Of a stretch of DNA of 47,833 bases, positions 17,273 to 27,002 are shown piece after piece. The stretch's first letter is position 1. Each line of letters starts with the position of its first letter. The stretch is from Gammaproteobacteria bacterium (GTDB lineage Bacteria; Pseudomonadota; Gammaproteobacteria; CAJXQU01), in the NCBI GenBank assembly GCA_026984775.1, contig JALSRM010000024.1, positions 1 through 47,833 on the forward strand. Direction: 5' to 3'. A program made the translations under genes and the position numbers. The notes under the pieces are model-generated. The model did no database searches, was not told where the DNA came from, and saw nothing but the letters and a program-made list of their open reading frames with translations.

Positions 17273-17626
17273 TATATTATCCCCTTAGATTATTGCACCA
17301 GATGTTTATCGTTATTCATTTGTTAAGAAGAACTACGCTGCCAGTCAGGGCTGCAAGCGAGCGGAATTTATACCAACTGCCCCGGTATTCGTCAACCCAC
17401 AAGGCTGAAAAAATCCCGGGAAAAGTGTTTGCTAACATTCAGTTAATATGCTTGCTCGCTGTTTGAATAAAAATTATCTTTTCAGAATCAAATGATAAGC
17501 TAAGACTCATCATTTCATCTATCAAATGATAGAGCAGAAAGTGCTCTCATGGGAAACGTAAAGACTTTATTTGCCGAAACTAGTTCTAGGTATACAGTCT
17601 CCTGTTTGAAAAGCATGGAGCATCGT
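17273..17626. other. lon-hupB intergenic region
   Basis: This is 354 bases without a gene. It holds the hupB promoter (17367-17395). It also has two exact direct copies of TCAAATGATA (17488-17497 and 17522-17531) offset by 34 bases, and between them ATCATTT, the reverse complement of AAATGAT. A small hairpin AGAGCA/TGCTCT is at about 17532-17548. No classical terminator with a T-run was found after lon. Confidence 0.5.
17367..17395 (-). promoter_or_regulatory. Sigma-70 promoter of hupB
   Basis: On the minus strand TTGACG (17395-17390) is followed by a 17-base spacer and TATAAA (17372-17367). Both boxes match 5 of 6 consensus positions with ideal spacing. The leader to the hupB ATG at 17272 would be about 85-90 bases. 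Confidence 0.65.
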
Positions 17627-20059
17627 TCAATGCGTTCTCAGCACACCCTTTCCTTTATTCGTTTCCGTCTTCTCCTTAACAACCTTTTCCTTGGAACCCT
17701 CTTCCTGTAGCAAGGGCTCGGGTATGGATTGTAATGCAATCTGAAAGACTTCATCAATCCATTTCACAGGTTTGATTGTAATGTTTTGTTTTATGTTTTC
17801 CGGAATCTCTGCAAGATCGCGTTCATTTTCCTGCGGAATGATTACAGTTTCTATTCCACCACGAAGAGCAGCCAATAGCTTTTCTTTCAGACCACCGATG
17901 GGGAGAACCTCTCCGCGAAGAGTAATTTCACCGGTCATGGCAACACTTGCCTTGACTGGAATCCCGGTTAGTGATGAAACCAGAGAAGTGCACATGCCAA
18001 CACCGGCACTCGGTCCATCTTTCGGTGTAGCACCTTCCGGAACATGAAAATGAATGTCGTTTTCAGAGTAGAAGTCAGGTTTGATACCAAGAGATTCAGA
18101 ACGGCTCCTTATGACTGTTACAGCAGCCTTGATCGATTCCTGCATTATTTCCCCAAGCTGACCGGTAAAGGTCTCCTTGCCTTTACCAGGTACAACGATG
18201 GATTCGATTGTAAGCAGTTCTCCACCGACCTCAGTCCATGCCAAACCAGTTACCTGACCAATTCGATCCTGTTCTTCGGCTTTACCATAACGAAAACGTC
18301 TGACACCAAGATATTTTTCCAAGTTTCTTGAGTTGATCGAAACCTTCTTCGCTTTGCTATTTTTTTCGGTCAGGATTTGTTTAACGACTTTACGGCAGAT
18401 CTTGGCTATCTCCCTCTCCAAAGAGCGAACACCTGCCTCACGTGTGTAATAACGAACGATATCCCTAATCGCATTTTCGGAAATAGTAATTTCACTTTTA
18501 TCAAGACCATTATTCTTGATCTGTTTAGGGATCAGGTACTTGATCGCAATATTGACCTTTTCATCTTCTGTGTAACCGGAGATCCGAATGACTTCCATAC
18601 GATCGAGCAAAGGTGAGGAGATGTTGAGGCTGTTTGCTGTCGTAACAAACATTACTTCGGAAAGGTCATAATCCACTTCCAGATAATGATCGTTAAATGT
18701 GCTGTTCTGCTCAGGATCAAGAACTTCAAGAAGCGCAGATGCCGGATCTCCACGGAAATCTGCAGCCATTTTGTCTATTTCGTCTAGCAACACAAGGGGA
18801 TTACGTGTGCCGACCTTAGACATATTCTGGATAATTTTGCCTGGCATTGCTCCCACATAGGTACGGCGGTGACCGCGAATTTCGGCTTCATCGCGCATAC
18901 CACCCAAAGACATCCTGACAAATTTCCGGTTTGTCGCTCGTGCAATTGATCGCCCAAGTGAAGTTTTGCCTACACCAGGAGGGCCTACAAGGCAAAGAAT
19001 CGGACCTTTTAGTTTTTTTACACGTTGCTGTACAGCAAGATATTCGATAATTCTTTCCTTGACCTTTTCAAGACCGTAATGATCTTCTTCAAGGATAGCT
19101 TCTGCCTTTTCAATATTCCTGCTTATTTTATTGCGTTTTTTCCACGGCAGGCTAATCAGCCAATCAATATAGTTCCGTACCACGGTCGCTTCAGCTGACA
19201 TAGGGGACATCATTTTCAATTTATTGAGTTCAGAAGTTGCTTTCTCTTTTGCTTCTTTACTCATGCCCGCCTTTTCGATCTTCCTTTCAAGCTCGTCAAA
19301 GTCGTTACCACCCTCTTCCAGTTCTCCGAGTTCTTTCTGAATCGCTTTCATTTGTTCATTCAGATAATACTCACGCTGGCTCTTTTCCATTTGACGCTTC
19401 ACCCGGCCACGTAACCGTTTCTCGACCTGGAGCAGATCTATCTCCGCTTCCATCAGACCAATCAGGTGTTCCAGACGTTTTGCAACATCTGTGATTTCGA
19501 GCACTTCCTGCTTGTCTTCGAGCTTGATCGACATATGTGCAGCAACCGTATCGGCCATACGATCGGGTTCATCTATACTACTCAGCGATGAGATAATCTC
19601 AGGCGGGATTTTTTTGTTTAGTTTAACATATTGATCAAACTGGGAGATGACTGAGCGCATGATCGCTTCGATTTCCCGATTATCAGTAGCGATTGGCTCC
19701 ATTGGTTCTACGGTAACTGCAACTAATTCACCTCTTTCATCCATTTCGAGCAGTCGTGCTCTCTGTTCTCCCTCAACGAGCACCTTGATTGTCCCATCCG
19801 GTAATTTGAGTAGTTGCAGTATGTTGGCAAGGGTGCCAACATGGTAGATATCGTCTATCCCCGGGTCATCTTCGCCCGCATTCTTCTGCGCCGAGAGGAA
19901 GATTTGCTTGTTTGTCTCCATGGCCATTTCTAGTGCTTTGACGGATCGTTCACGTCCGACAAATAGTGGAATGACCATATAGGGAAAGACCACTACATCT
20001 CTGAGTGGAAGAAGGGGTACTGTTTGTTTGCTGTTGTCTTTAATATCGATGTTATTCAC
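17627..20059 (-). CDS. lon: ATP-dependent protease Lon
   Basis: This is an 810-residue Lon protease. It has an N-terminal substrate-binding LON domain (starting [20 protein letters not shown]), a coiled-coil linker, and an AAA+ module with Walker [10 protein letters not shown] and LLDEIDKM. The C-terminal protease domain has the catalytic Ser in [11 protein letters not shown] and the Lys in [10 protein letters not shown]. It degrades damaged and regulatory proteins in the cytoplasm. It follows clpX by 23 bases, so it is probably transcribed with tig-clpPX as well as from its own signals. Confidence 0.97.
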   Translation of the reverse strand: MNNIDIKDNSKQTVPLLPLRDVVVFPYMVIPLFVGRERSVKALEMAMETNKQIFLSAQKNAGEDDPGIDDIYHVGTLANILQLLKLPDGTIKVLVEGEQRARLLEMDERGELVAVTVEPMEPIATDNREIEAIMRSVISQFDQYVKLNKKIPPEIISSLSSIDEPDRMADTVAAHMSIKLEDKQEVLEITDVAKRLEHLIGLMEAEIDLLQVEKRLRGRVKRQMEKSQREYYLNEQMKAIQKELGELEEGGNDFDELERKIEKAGMSKEAKEKATSELNKLKMMSPMSAEATVVRNYIDWLISLPWKKRNKISRNIEKAEAILEEDHYGLEKVKERIIEYLAVQQRVKKLKGPILCLVGPPGVGKTSLGRSIARATNRKFVRMSLGGMRDEAEIRGHRRTYVGAMPGKIIQNMSKVGTRNPLVLLDEIDKMAADFRGDPASALLEVLDPEQNSTFNDHYLEVDYDLSEVMFVTTANSLNISSPLLDRMEVIRISGYTEDEKVNIAIKYLIPKQIKNNGLDKSEITISENAIRDIVRYYTREAGVRSLEREIAKICRKVVKQILTEKNSKAKKVSINSRNLEKYLGVRRFRYGKAEEQDRIGQVTGLAWTEVGGELLTIESIVVPGKGKETFTGQLGEIMQESIKAAVTVIRSRSESLGIKPDFYSENDIHFHVPEGATPKDGPSAGVGMCTSLVSSLTGIPVKASVAMTGEITLRGEVLPIGGLKEKLLAALRGGIETVIIPQENERDLAEIPENIKQNITIKPVKWIDEVFQIALQSIPEPLLQEEGSKEKVVKEKTETNKGKGVLRTH

Positions 20060-20082
20060 CTGTATTTGGCCGGTGTATCAAT

Positions 20083-21363
20083 TTATTCCGAAGCCGCTTT
20101 TGGCAAATCAGAATCCTCATAAATCAGTATGGGTTTTGTCTCGCCCGTGATTACGGTTTCGTCAATAACGACTTTGCTGACATTTTCCATGGATGGGATA
20201 TCGTACATGGTTTCGAGCAGGTTTTGTTCAATGATTGATCGCAGACCACGTGCACCCGTTTTGCGTTCGAGGGCCTTCTTGGCAACTTCCAGCAAGGCTT
20301 CCTTGCGAAATTCAAGTTCTACGCCTTCCATTTCGAAAAGTTTGGAATACTGTTTTGTCAGCGAATTCTTGGGTTCGACAAGAATTTCAACCAGTTGTTC
20401 CTCATCGAGCTCTTCGAGTGTGGCAATGACCGGCAGACGACCGACAAATTCCGGGATCAAACCATATTTAATCAGATCCTCTGGTTCGACATCATTCAAA
20501 AGTTCGCCCACGCTGCGGCTCTCATCCTTGCTTTTCACCTCGGCTGAGAAACCGATACCACCTTTTTCGGAACGATCACGTATGATCTTGTCGAGACCCG
20601 CAAAGGCACCACCACAGATAAACAAAATATTGGCCGTATTGACCTGGAGGAACTCCTGCTGAGGGTGTTTCCGGCCACCTTGTGGTGGGACAGAAGCAAC
20701 AGTTCCCTCGATCAACTTCAGAAGAGCCTGCTGTACACCTTCGCCTGAGACATCACGGGTGATGGAAGGGTTATCCGATTTTCGTGAGATCTTGTCGATT
20801 TCATCGATATAGACAATGCCTCTCTGGGCCTTATCTACATCATAATCACACTTTTGCAGGAGTTTCTGGATAATGTTCTCGACATCCTCACCAACGTATC
20901 CTGCTTCGGTTAGTGTTGTCGCATCTGCCATGGTAAAAGGTACGTTCAACATTCTTGCCAGGGTTTCTGCGAGCAGTGTTTTGCCGCTACCGGTCGGACC
21001 AATTAGAAGAACGTTACTCTTGGAGAGTTCGACGTCGTCGTTTTTGACATCACTCTCAAGGCGCTTGTAATGGTTATAAACAGCAACTGATAGAATCTTC
21101 TTCGCCTGTTCCTGACCGATCACATATTCATCAAGCAGTTCTTTGATCTCATGTGGCGTTGGCAATTTACCTTCTGAACCACCGCCAGATTTCTCCTGAA
21201 TCTCTTCCTTGATGATGTCGTTGCAGAGATCGACACACTCATCACAGATAAAGACAGAAGGACCTGCGATCAGTTTTCTGACTTCATGCTGGCTCTTGCC
21301 GCAAAATGAACAATACAGCAATCGATCGCCGTCGTTTCCATCATTCTGTTTTTCGTCGCTCAT
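20083..21363 (-). CDS. clpX: ClpXP protease ATPase subunit ClpX
   Basis: This is a 426-residue AAA+ unfoldase. The N-terminal zinc-binding domain has the four cysteines in CSFCGKSQ and CDECVDLC. Walker A is GPTGSGKT, Walker B YIDEIDKI, and the sensor/arginine region includes EFVGRLPV. The IGF-type ClpP-docking loop lies near EKGGIGF. It recognises substrates and feeds them to ClpP, which is encoded immediately upstream. Length and motifs match the family. Confidence 0.97.
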   Translation of the reverse strand: MSDEKQNDGNDGDRLLYCSFCGKSQHEVRKLIAGPSVFICDECVDLCNDIIKEEIQEKSGGGSEGKLPTPHEIKELLDEYVIGQEQAKKILSVAVYNHYKRLESDVKNDDVELSKSNVLLIGPTGSGKTLLAETLARMLNVPFTMADATTLTEAGYVGEDVENIIQKLLQKCDYDVDKAQRGIVYIDEIDKISRKSDNPSITRDVSGEGVQQALLKLIEGTVASVPPQGGRKHPQQEFLQVNTANILFICGGAFAGLDKIIRDRSEKGGIGFSAEVKSKDESRSVGELLNDVEPEDLIKYGLIPEFVGRLPVIATLEELDEEQLVEILVEPKNSLTKQYSKLFEMEGVELEFRKEALLEVAKKALERKTGARGLRSIIEQNLLETMYDIPSMENVSKVVIDETVITGETKPILIYEDSDLPKAASE

Positions 21364-21427
21364 ACGTTACCTCTATAGCTGTGCAGGTAAAATCATATCA
21401 CCATCATTCAATGGTGGACAATTCGTT

Positions 21428-22084
21428 TCAGGCCTCTTCGGCCAACTGTTTGCGGCTCTCAAGAACCGTATCAATCAAGCCATATTCAGCTGCTTCAGCA
21501 GCACTCATGAAATTATCTCTTTCTGTATCTTGCTGAATCTTTTCTATCGGCTGACCTGTATGGGAAGCCATTATCCGGTTCAGGTTTTCACGCATTTTCA
21601 GGATCTCCCGAGCATGGATATCAACATCCGTAGCCTGACCCTGGAATCCACCCAGTGGTTGATGAATCATGATTCTTGAATGAGGCAAGGCATAACGCTT
21701 GCCCGCAGCACCGCCGGTCAGCAGCAAAGCACCCATGCTGGCTGCTTGACCAACACACATTGTACTGACATCTGCCTTAATGAACTGCATGGTGTCATAA
21801 ATAGCCATTCCTGCTGTAACAACACCGCCTGGTGAATTGATATAGAAATGGATATCCTTGTCGGGATTTTCTGACTCCAGAAACAGCATCTGGGCAACGA
21901 TCAGGTTGGCGACCTGATCTTCGACTGGACCAATGAGAAAGATAACCCGCTCCTTCAGTAGTCTGGAATAAATATCGTAGGAGCGTTCACCTCGGGAAGT
22001 CTGCTCTACGACCATTGGGATCAAATTCAGCGCCTTGGTCATATTTTCCTGACTGCTTTGTGTTACGGGTTCAATAACTGACAT
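21428..22084 (-). CDS. clpP: ATP-dependent Clp protease proteolytic subunit ClpP
   Basis: This is a 218-residue serine peptidase. The catalytic Ser is in [12 protein letters not shown] and the His in [12 protein letters not shown]; the Asp follows in the [10 protein letters not shown] region. The N-terminal [20 protein letters not shown] is the usual axial-loop and processing region. It forms the double-ring chamber used with ClpX. It lies between tig (27 bases upstream) and clpX in the conserved order. Confidence 0.97.
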   Translation of the reverse strand: MSVIEPVTQSSQENMTKALNLIPMVVEQTSRGERSYDIYSRLLKERVIFLIGPVEDQVANLIVAQMLFLESENPDKDIHFYINSPGGVVTAGMAIYDTMQFIKADVSTMCVGQAASMGALLLTGGAAGKRYALPHSRIMIHQPLGGFQGQATDVDIHAREILKMRENLNRIMASHTGQPIEKIQQDTERDNFMSAAEAAEYGLIDTVLESRKQLAEEA

Positions 22085-22111
22085 TAATCGTTTACCTCTT
22101 TGTGTTCTATA

Positions 22112-23425
22112 TCAAGTCTCAGCAGACTCTGGATTCATCAGAGTATCAAATGTTACCGGATCAGGAGTGACTTTTGCCCGCTCCGCAATCCAGTTAACGA
22201 CTTCCTCTTCAAGCACCATACTCTGTATATCGGCAAGTCGACCCTGATCTTCATAATACCACTGTACCAAGGCCGCAGGATCCTGATAATTGGCAGCAAT
22301 TGTTTCAATCATTGTTCTAACCTTGCCTGGATCTGCTTTCAAATCATTCGATTTGATTATCTCAGACATAAGCAATCCTAGTGCCACCCTCTTCTTCGCT
22401 TCTTCTCTGAATGTCTCTTTATCAAGAGAATCCAGTTGATCAGCTGGCAAACCCTGTTGTGTCAGCCGTTGTTTGGCCGATTCCAACAGTTGTTCTGTTT
22501 CCTGATCAACAAGTGATTGAGGCAAATCAAGCGGGTTGGCTTCATACAAAGCATTCAATACCCGGGATTTGGCCTGATTCTTGACACGTTGGTCACATTC
22601 CCTTTCCATGTTTTCTCGTATATTGGCCTTGAAAGCATCCAAGCCTCCCTCTTCGACGCCAAACTGTTTGAAAAATTCATCATTTAGTTCTGGCAATTCC
22701 GGTTCAGAGACTTTGTTGATCTTGACGTCGAATCGAACCTCCTTGCCGGCCAACGCCTCGTTCATATAGTTCTCAGGGAATTTCAGATCTAGACTGACTT
22801 CATCCCCGGCTTTTGCCCCAATCAGCCCTTCCTCAAAGCCATCAATAAGACGGTTAGACCCGAGAACCAGTTCAAACCCTTCGGCTTCCCCACCTTCAAA
22901 CTTGTCGTTATCAATATATCCGGTGAAATCAATAGTTACCTGATCGCCCTCCTGAGCCTTTCGATCAACATCTTTCCAGTTAGACCTTTGCGATCGTAAT
23001 GACTCCACCATTTTCTCCACATCGGTATCGGTCACTTCACATGTCGGCAAACTGACCTCAAGTTGTTCAACCGGGTTCAAGCTCACTTCCGGGTAAATCT
23101 CGATCGTTGCTGAATAGGACAGGCCCTTTCCCTCTATCTCTTCCTGTTCAATTACAGGATCGCTCGCAGGTCTTAGTTTTTCTCTTTCTAGTGCTTCAAT
23201 ATAGGTATCCCGCATAACTTCACCAAGAACCTCCTGGCGGATTTGTTGTCCATAGCGCTGCTGGATGATCTTGACGGGAACCTTGCCTTGACGGAAACCA
23301 TCGATCCGAGCGGTTTTGGATAATGATTGAAGACGGTTCCGGATCTCGTCCTCGATTCGATCTTCGGGTACGCTTACCCGTATGCGGCGTTCTAACGCCC
23401 CTGTAGATTCAACAGAAACCTGCAT
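22112..23425 (-). CDS. tig: Trigger factor (ribosome-associated chaperone and prolyl isomerase)
   Basis: This is a 437-residue protein with the N-terminal ribosome-binding domain, including the signature GFRQGKVPVKII. The central FKBP-like PPIase domain is visible from about GDQVTIDFTGYID through EFKFPENY-like text, and a long helical C-terminal chaperone domain follows. It meets nascent chains at the ribosome exit tunnel. First gene of the tig-clpP-clpX-lon block; it starts about 50 bases after the tRNA-Leu gene. Confidence 0.96.
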   Translation of the reverse strand: MQVSVESTGALERRIRVSVPEDRIEDEIRNRLQSLSKTARIDGFRQGKVPVKIIQQRYGQQIRQEVLGEVMRDTYIEALEREKLRPASDPVIEQEEIEGKGLSYSATIEIYPEVSLNPVEQLEVSLPTCEVTDTDVEKMVESLRSQRSNWKDVDRKAQEGDQVTIDFTGYIDNDKFEGGEAEGFELVLGSNRLIDGFEEGLIGAKAGDEVSLDLKFPENYMNEALAGKEVRFDVKINKVSEPELPELNDEFFKQFGVEEGGLDAFKANIRENMERECDQRVKNQAKSRVLNALYEANPLDLPQSLVDQETEQLLESAKQRLTQQGLPADQLDSLDKETFREEAKKRVALGLLMSEIIKSNDLKADPGKVRTMIETIAANYQDPAALVQWYYEDQGRLADIQSMVLEEEVVNWIAERAKVTPDPVTFDTLMNPESAET

Positions 23426-23472
23426 TTGATTATTGCCTCTTGATTAAGTGATTTCACTGGAAGGATTGGGAT

Positions 23473-23558
<86 letters not shown>

Positions 23559-23809
23559 CGTTCCGGTTTTGCTCTTTTCAACTCCAATTGTATGCAATTC
23601 ACCATTCATTCCAAAGGAAAAGGCTTGGAGTTTAAGGTTGACACTTCGTACTATCCCACCCTGTGCTCAATATACTATTATAGTGTGCAGCCACAGCACA
23701 TGAAAGCCTGAAAGTCGTTCTTTTTGTTTTCCCACTCACTTAACTTTTACTTCTCATTCGGTTAGAGTTCCCGCCTTAAATCATCATCTCAACATCCCAT
23801 AAGACAGAT

Positions 23810-25045
23810 ATGGCACTGATAGTACAAAAATACGGTGGCACTTCGGTTGGAAGCATAGAGCGTATCAATGCGGTAGCAGACCGGATTATCGAATATAAAG
23901 AACAGGGCAATGACCTTGTGGTTGCCGTTTCTGCAATGAGTGGAGAAACCAATCGCCTGATTGCACTGGCTGAAGCGATCAAACCAAACCCAAAAGGCCG
24001 AGAACTCGATGTTCTTCTATCCACAGGTGAACAGGTCACCATTGCCCTGTTATCCATGGCTCTTGAAACACGAGGTTATCCAGCCCGTTCCTATACCGGA
24101 GGACAGGTCAGGATCTTGACGGATTCCATGCATAACAAGGCCAGAATACTGAACATCGATGAAGACAAAATTAAATCTGATCTCGCAAAGGGTCGAGTTG
24201 TTGTCGTCGCAGGCTTCCAAGGTGTAGATGAAGACGGCAATATCACCACACTGGGACGAGGAGGTTCGGACACCACAGCTGTCGCTCTGGCTGCAGCACT
24301 GAAAGCCGATGAATGTCAGATCTATACCGATGTTGACGGTGTTTATACCACCGATCCCCGGATCGTATCCAAGGCAAGACGACTTGAAGCAGTAACTTAT
24401 GAAGAAATGCTAGAAATGTCCAGCCTTGGAGCAAAGGTACTGCAGATCCGATCTGTCGAATTCGCACAGAAATATAACGTTCCCCTTCGCGTTCTTTCAT
24501 CTTTCCAGGAAGGAGAAGGTACGCTGATAACTTCCGAGGATAATATTATGGAACAAGTCCAGATATCAGGCATAACCGCCAATCGTGATGAAGCTAAGGT
24601 AACCCTGCTGGGTGTGCCGGACAAGCCCGGCGTTGCAGTCGCGATTCTCGGCCCTGTTGCAGATGCCGGAATCGAAGTAGATATGATCATCCAAAATGTC
24701 GGCGCGGATGGCACTACAGATTTCACCTTCACTGTCCACCGTAATGATTACAATCAGACCATGGAAATCCTGAATCAGGTCAAAAAAGACCTGAATGCCC
24801 GGGCTGTTGAAGGTGATGACAAAATCGTCAAAGTCTCTGTTGTCGGTATTGGAATGCGCTCACATGCAGGTATCGCCAGCAAGATGTTCAGTGCACTCTC
24901 TGAAGAGGGAATTAACATTCAGATGATATCCACATCTGAAATCAAGATATCGGTTGTGGTGGAAGAAAAATATCTGGAACTCAGCGTCAGATCGCTCCAC
25001 TCAGCTTTTGGACTAGACGAAGAGGAAAACACGGTTAATACTTAG
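23810..25045 (+). CDS. lysC: Aspartate kinase (alpha/beta-type, two ACT domains)
   Basis: This is a 411-residue aspartokinase that phosphorylates L-aspartate, the first step to lysine, threonine, methionine and diaminopimelate. The N-terminal kinase signature VQKYGGTSVGS is at residues 4-14. Further kinase blocks are LGRGGSDTTAVALAA and YTDVDGVYTTDPR. Two C-terminal ACT regulatory domains follow, one opening VTLLGVPDKPGVA and the other VSVVGIGMRSHAG. This short type is normally feedback-inhibited by lysine plus threonine. No lysine riboswitch was seen upstream. Order lysC-csrA is common in gammaproteobacteria. Confidence 0.95.
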   Translation: MALIVQKYGGTSVGSIERINAVADRIIEYKEQGNDLVVAVSAMSGETNRLIALAEAIKPNPKGRELDVLLSTGEQVTIALLSMALETRGYPARSYTGGQVRILTDSMHNKARILNIDEDKIKSDLAKGRVVVVAGFQGVDEDGNITTLGRGGSDTTAVALAAALKADECQIYTDVDGVYTTDPRIVSKARRLEAVTYEEMLEMSSLGAKVLQIRSVEFAQKYNVPLRVLSSFQEGEGTLITSEDNIMEQVQISGITANRDEAKVTLLGVPDKPGVAVAILGPVADAGIEVDMIIQNVGADGTTDFTFTVHRNDYNQTMEILNQVKKDLNARAVEGDDKIVKVSVVGIGMRSHAGIASKMFSALSEEGINIQMISTSEIKISVVVEEKYLELSVRSLHSAFGLDEEENTVNT

Positions 25046-25384
25046 TGAAAGCCTGAGTGAAGCCAGTTTCCCCATTGCTTGGAAAACTGCATTATTCATC
25101 ATCGCCCGTAACTTATTGATGAATAGAGAAAAAAAACAATATTCGCTTTAAATTTAAATCTGGTTTAGAAACAGGGATGGAAAAACCATCTATACCATTG
25201 AGCCTGACGCAGGTTAAGTCAACTAGAACTTATTTTTGACAACACGAAACTGTAATCAGACAACAACGGTTGATAGTTAAAAAAACGTTACGGAAAAGTT
25301 ACGTTGGTATATAATGCGTTCTGTCGCGTCTCAACATAAACGGATAATTATAAAAGAACGACCATAAAAAGGAGCTATAACCAA
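25046..25384. other. lysC-csrA intergenic region
   Basis: This is 339 bases without a gene. A nine-base perfect hairpin lies at 25093-25125 (TATTCATCA with TGATGAATA, 15-base loop). It is followed by an A-run rather than a T-run, so it is not a standard terminator for lysC. A candidate csrA promoter -10 (TATAAT) is at 25310-25315. The ribosome-binding site AAGGAGC is at about 25370-25376. Confidence 0.5.
25310..25315 (+). promoter_or_regulatory. Candidate -10 element for csrA
   Basis: TATAAT at 25310-25315 is a perfect sigma-70 -10 box, 70 bases before the csrA ATG. The matching -35 position is poor (GTTACG or TTACGG), so this promoter would need an activator or is only tentative. Confidence 0.35.
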
Positions 25385-25594
25385 ATGCTTATATTGACAA
25401 GGCGAGTGGGCGAAGCATTGATGATTGGTGATGACGTCACCATAACCGTGCTGGGCGTCAAGGGGAATCAAGTTAGATTAGGTGTCAATGCACCACGTGA
25501 AGTCGCTGTGCATAGAGAGGAAATATATCAGCGAATCCAGGATGAAAAAGATGATTCCGAGGGAAGTCCTGTCGCTGGCACTACTTCTGAATAA
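25385..25594 (+). CDS. csrA: Carbon storage regulator CsrA
   Basis: This is a 69-residue RNA-binding regulator beginning [20 protein letters not shown], with [19 protein letters not shown], the two arms that bind GGA-containing hairpins. It controls translation and stability of mRNAs for carbon flux, motility and biofilm. A strong AAGGAGC site precedes the ATG. The order csrA, tRNA-Ser(GCT), tRNA-Arg(ACG) is the same as in E. coli. Confidence 0.97.
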   Translation: MLILTRRVGEALMIGDDVTITVLGVKGNQVRLGVNAPREVAVHREEIYQRIQDEKDDSEGSPVAGTTSE

Positions 25595-25637
25595 TTTTCA
25601 GAATACCAACGGATCATCAAAATTTAGTTTATAACCC

Positions 25638-25667
25638 TTTACCAAACTATTTCAGACAAGGTATCCT
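25638..25667 (+). promoter_or_regulatory. Candidate promoter of tRNA-Ser
   Basis: TTTACC (25638-25643) and TATCCT (25662-25667) are spaced by 18 bases, with a GC-rich discriminator region just after. Each box matches 4 of 6 positions. Transcription would start about five bases before the tRNA. Confidence 0.35.
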
Positions 25668-25678
25668 ACGCACCTTGT

Positions 25679-25770
25679 GGAGAGATGGCCGAGCGGCTGA
25701 AGGCGCTCCCCTGCTAAGGGAGTATACGGTTTATCCCGTATCGAGGGTTCGAATCCCTCTCTCTCCGCCA
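25679..25770 (+). tRNA. tRNA-Ser (anticodon GCT)
   Basis: This is 92 bases with the acceptor stem GGAGAGA paired with TCTCTCC, discriminator G and encoded CCA. The anticodon loop CTGCTAA gives GCT. It has a long variable arm (TATACGGTTTATCCCGTA) typical of serine, and the T-arm GGGTTCGAATCCC. Confidence 0.97.
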
Positions 25771-25792
25771 TAGTTTGATTTGATAATAATTC

Positions 25793-25820
25793 TTGACTCA
25801 AGTATTTCAGTGTCTAGAAT
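25793..25820 (+). promoter_or_regulatory. Sigma-70 promoter of tRNA-Arg
   Basis: TTGACT (25793-25798) and TAGAAT (25815-25820) are separated by 16 bases. Both match 5 of 6 consensus positions. The predicted start is about ten bases before the tRNA-Arg gene. Confidence 0.55.
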
Positions 25821-25836
25821 ACACCCCCTTGCCGGA

Positions 25837-25913
25837 GCGCCCGTAGCTCAGCTGGATAGAGTACCTGGCTACGAACCAGGTGGTCGGAGGTTCGAATCCT
25901 TCCGGGCGCGCCA
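25837..25913 (+). tRNA. tRNA-Arg (anticodon ACG)
   Basis: This is 77 bases with the acceptor stem GCGCCCG paired with CGGGCGC, discriminator G and encoded CCA. The anticodon loop CTACGAA gives ACG, whose first base is normally edited to inosine by TadA. The T-arm is AGGTTCGAATCCT. Confidence 0.97.
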
Positions 25914-26041
25914 TTTTCCCTGCCATTTTGCAATATAACCGAACTCTCTTGTACAGCCTTCTCTTATTGATTTACGTCTCATCTCCATGTTCGTGGTATA
26001 GTTCTGGTGGCTTTTACTATTGAAATCGGGTGATTTTCAAG

Positions 26042-26464
26042 ATGTCTTTACAAATCAAACGAAAATCTGGCTTTTCACTGATCGAGCTTCTTGTCGTCCT
26101 TGTGATTTTGGGCCTGCTAGCCGCCGTTGTTGCTCCCAATGTGATGAACAAGATTGGTGGTGCAAAATCCAAAACTGCACGCCTGCAAATCGAGTCTCTG
26201 GGTGCTGCTTTGGATGATTTTGCTCTTGAAACTGGCCGCTACCCAAACACTGAAGAGGGACTTAAAGCATTGGTGGAGGATCCAGGAATCCCAGGCTGGA
26301 ATGGCCCTTATCTCAAGAAAAAGACCGTACCTATGGATCCTTGGGGAAACACCTATCACTACAAGGCACCTGGCGATCATGGGCCCTATGATCTTTATTC
26401 CTATGGTGCCGACAACGCCCCTGGTGGTGAGAAAGAAAATGCGGATATTAACAGCTGGGAATAA
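26042..26464 (+). CDS. gspG: Type II secretion major pseudopilin GspG
   Basis: This is a 140-residue pseudopilin. The prepilin cleavage site is G10/F11, followed by SLIELLVVLVILGLLAAVV with Glu at +5. The C-terminal calcium-site region reads DPWGNTYHYKAPGDHGPYD and YSYGADNAPGGE, the GspG hallmark. It builds the short pseudopilus that pushes substrates through the secretin GspD, encoded 540 bases downstream. The ATG at 26042 gives the usual short leader; a GTG at 26030 would add four residues. Confidence 0.95.
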   Translation: MSLQIKRKSGFSLIELLVVLVILGLLAAVVAPNVMNKIGGAKSKTARLQIESLGAALDDFALETGRYPNTEEGLKALVEDPGIPGWNGPYLKKKTVPMDPWGNTYHYKAPGDHGPYDLYSYGADNAPGGEKENADINSWE

Positions 26465-26481
26465 ACCGTTGTTTTAAACCT

Positions 26482-26994
26482 ATGCCTTTTTATCTATCCG
26501 TACAGGACAAAAACAAGGGCTTTTCATTAATCGAGTTACTGATCGTCCTTGTCATCATTGGTTTTATGGTTGTATTGATTCCTCCTCGGCTCTCTGCTTT
26601 GATGGAAACCATCCAAATCAAGTCCGCTGCCCGAAATCTTGTCTCTGCCTTACGACAAACACGAAATGCAGCCATAACCACTCAAAAGGAGCATGTCTTA
26701 AGGCTTGATTTGGCAAACAAGACTTATTCTTTCAAACGCAAAAATATGAAAAAATTGCCGGAAAAATTACAGATCAATCTGTATACTGCCCGTACTGAAC
26801 AAATTTCTGATCAGGTTGGTGCCATTCGATTTTACCCGGATGGGTCATCTACGGGGGGGCGAATCCGGCTGAAAATGGGAAAACAGACACGCTATATCGA
26901 TATCAATTGGCTGACCGGGAAAGTGGCTTTGCTTGAAAACATACATCCTGAAGAATGGATATCAGGTGGGGATGGTTTTACGACGATTAACTGA
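26482..26994 (+). CDS. gspH: Type II secretion minor pseudopilin GspH
   Basis: This is a 170-residue pseudopilin with the prepilin site G13/F14, then SLIELLIVLVIIGFMVVLI with Glu at +5. The rest has the GspH/FimT pattern: SAARNLVSALRQTRNAAITT, then IRFYPDGSSTGGRIRL near 130-145, which is the conserved GGxI-type C-terminal motif. It caps the T2SS pseudopilus with GspI, J and K, which are not in the window. It lies between gspG (17 bases upstream) and gspD (8 bases downstream). Confidence 0.9.
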   Translation: MPFYLSVQDKNKGFSLIELLIVLVIIGFMVVLIPPRLSALMETIQIKSAARNLVSALRQTRNAAITTQKEHVLRLDLANKTYSFKRKNMKKLPEKLQINLYTARTEQISDQVGAIRFYPDGSSTGGRIRLKMGKQTRYIDINWLTGKVALLENIHPEEWISGGDGFTTIN

Positions 26995-27002
26995 TCCGTT
27001 AC

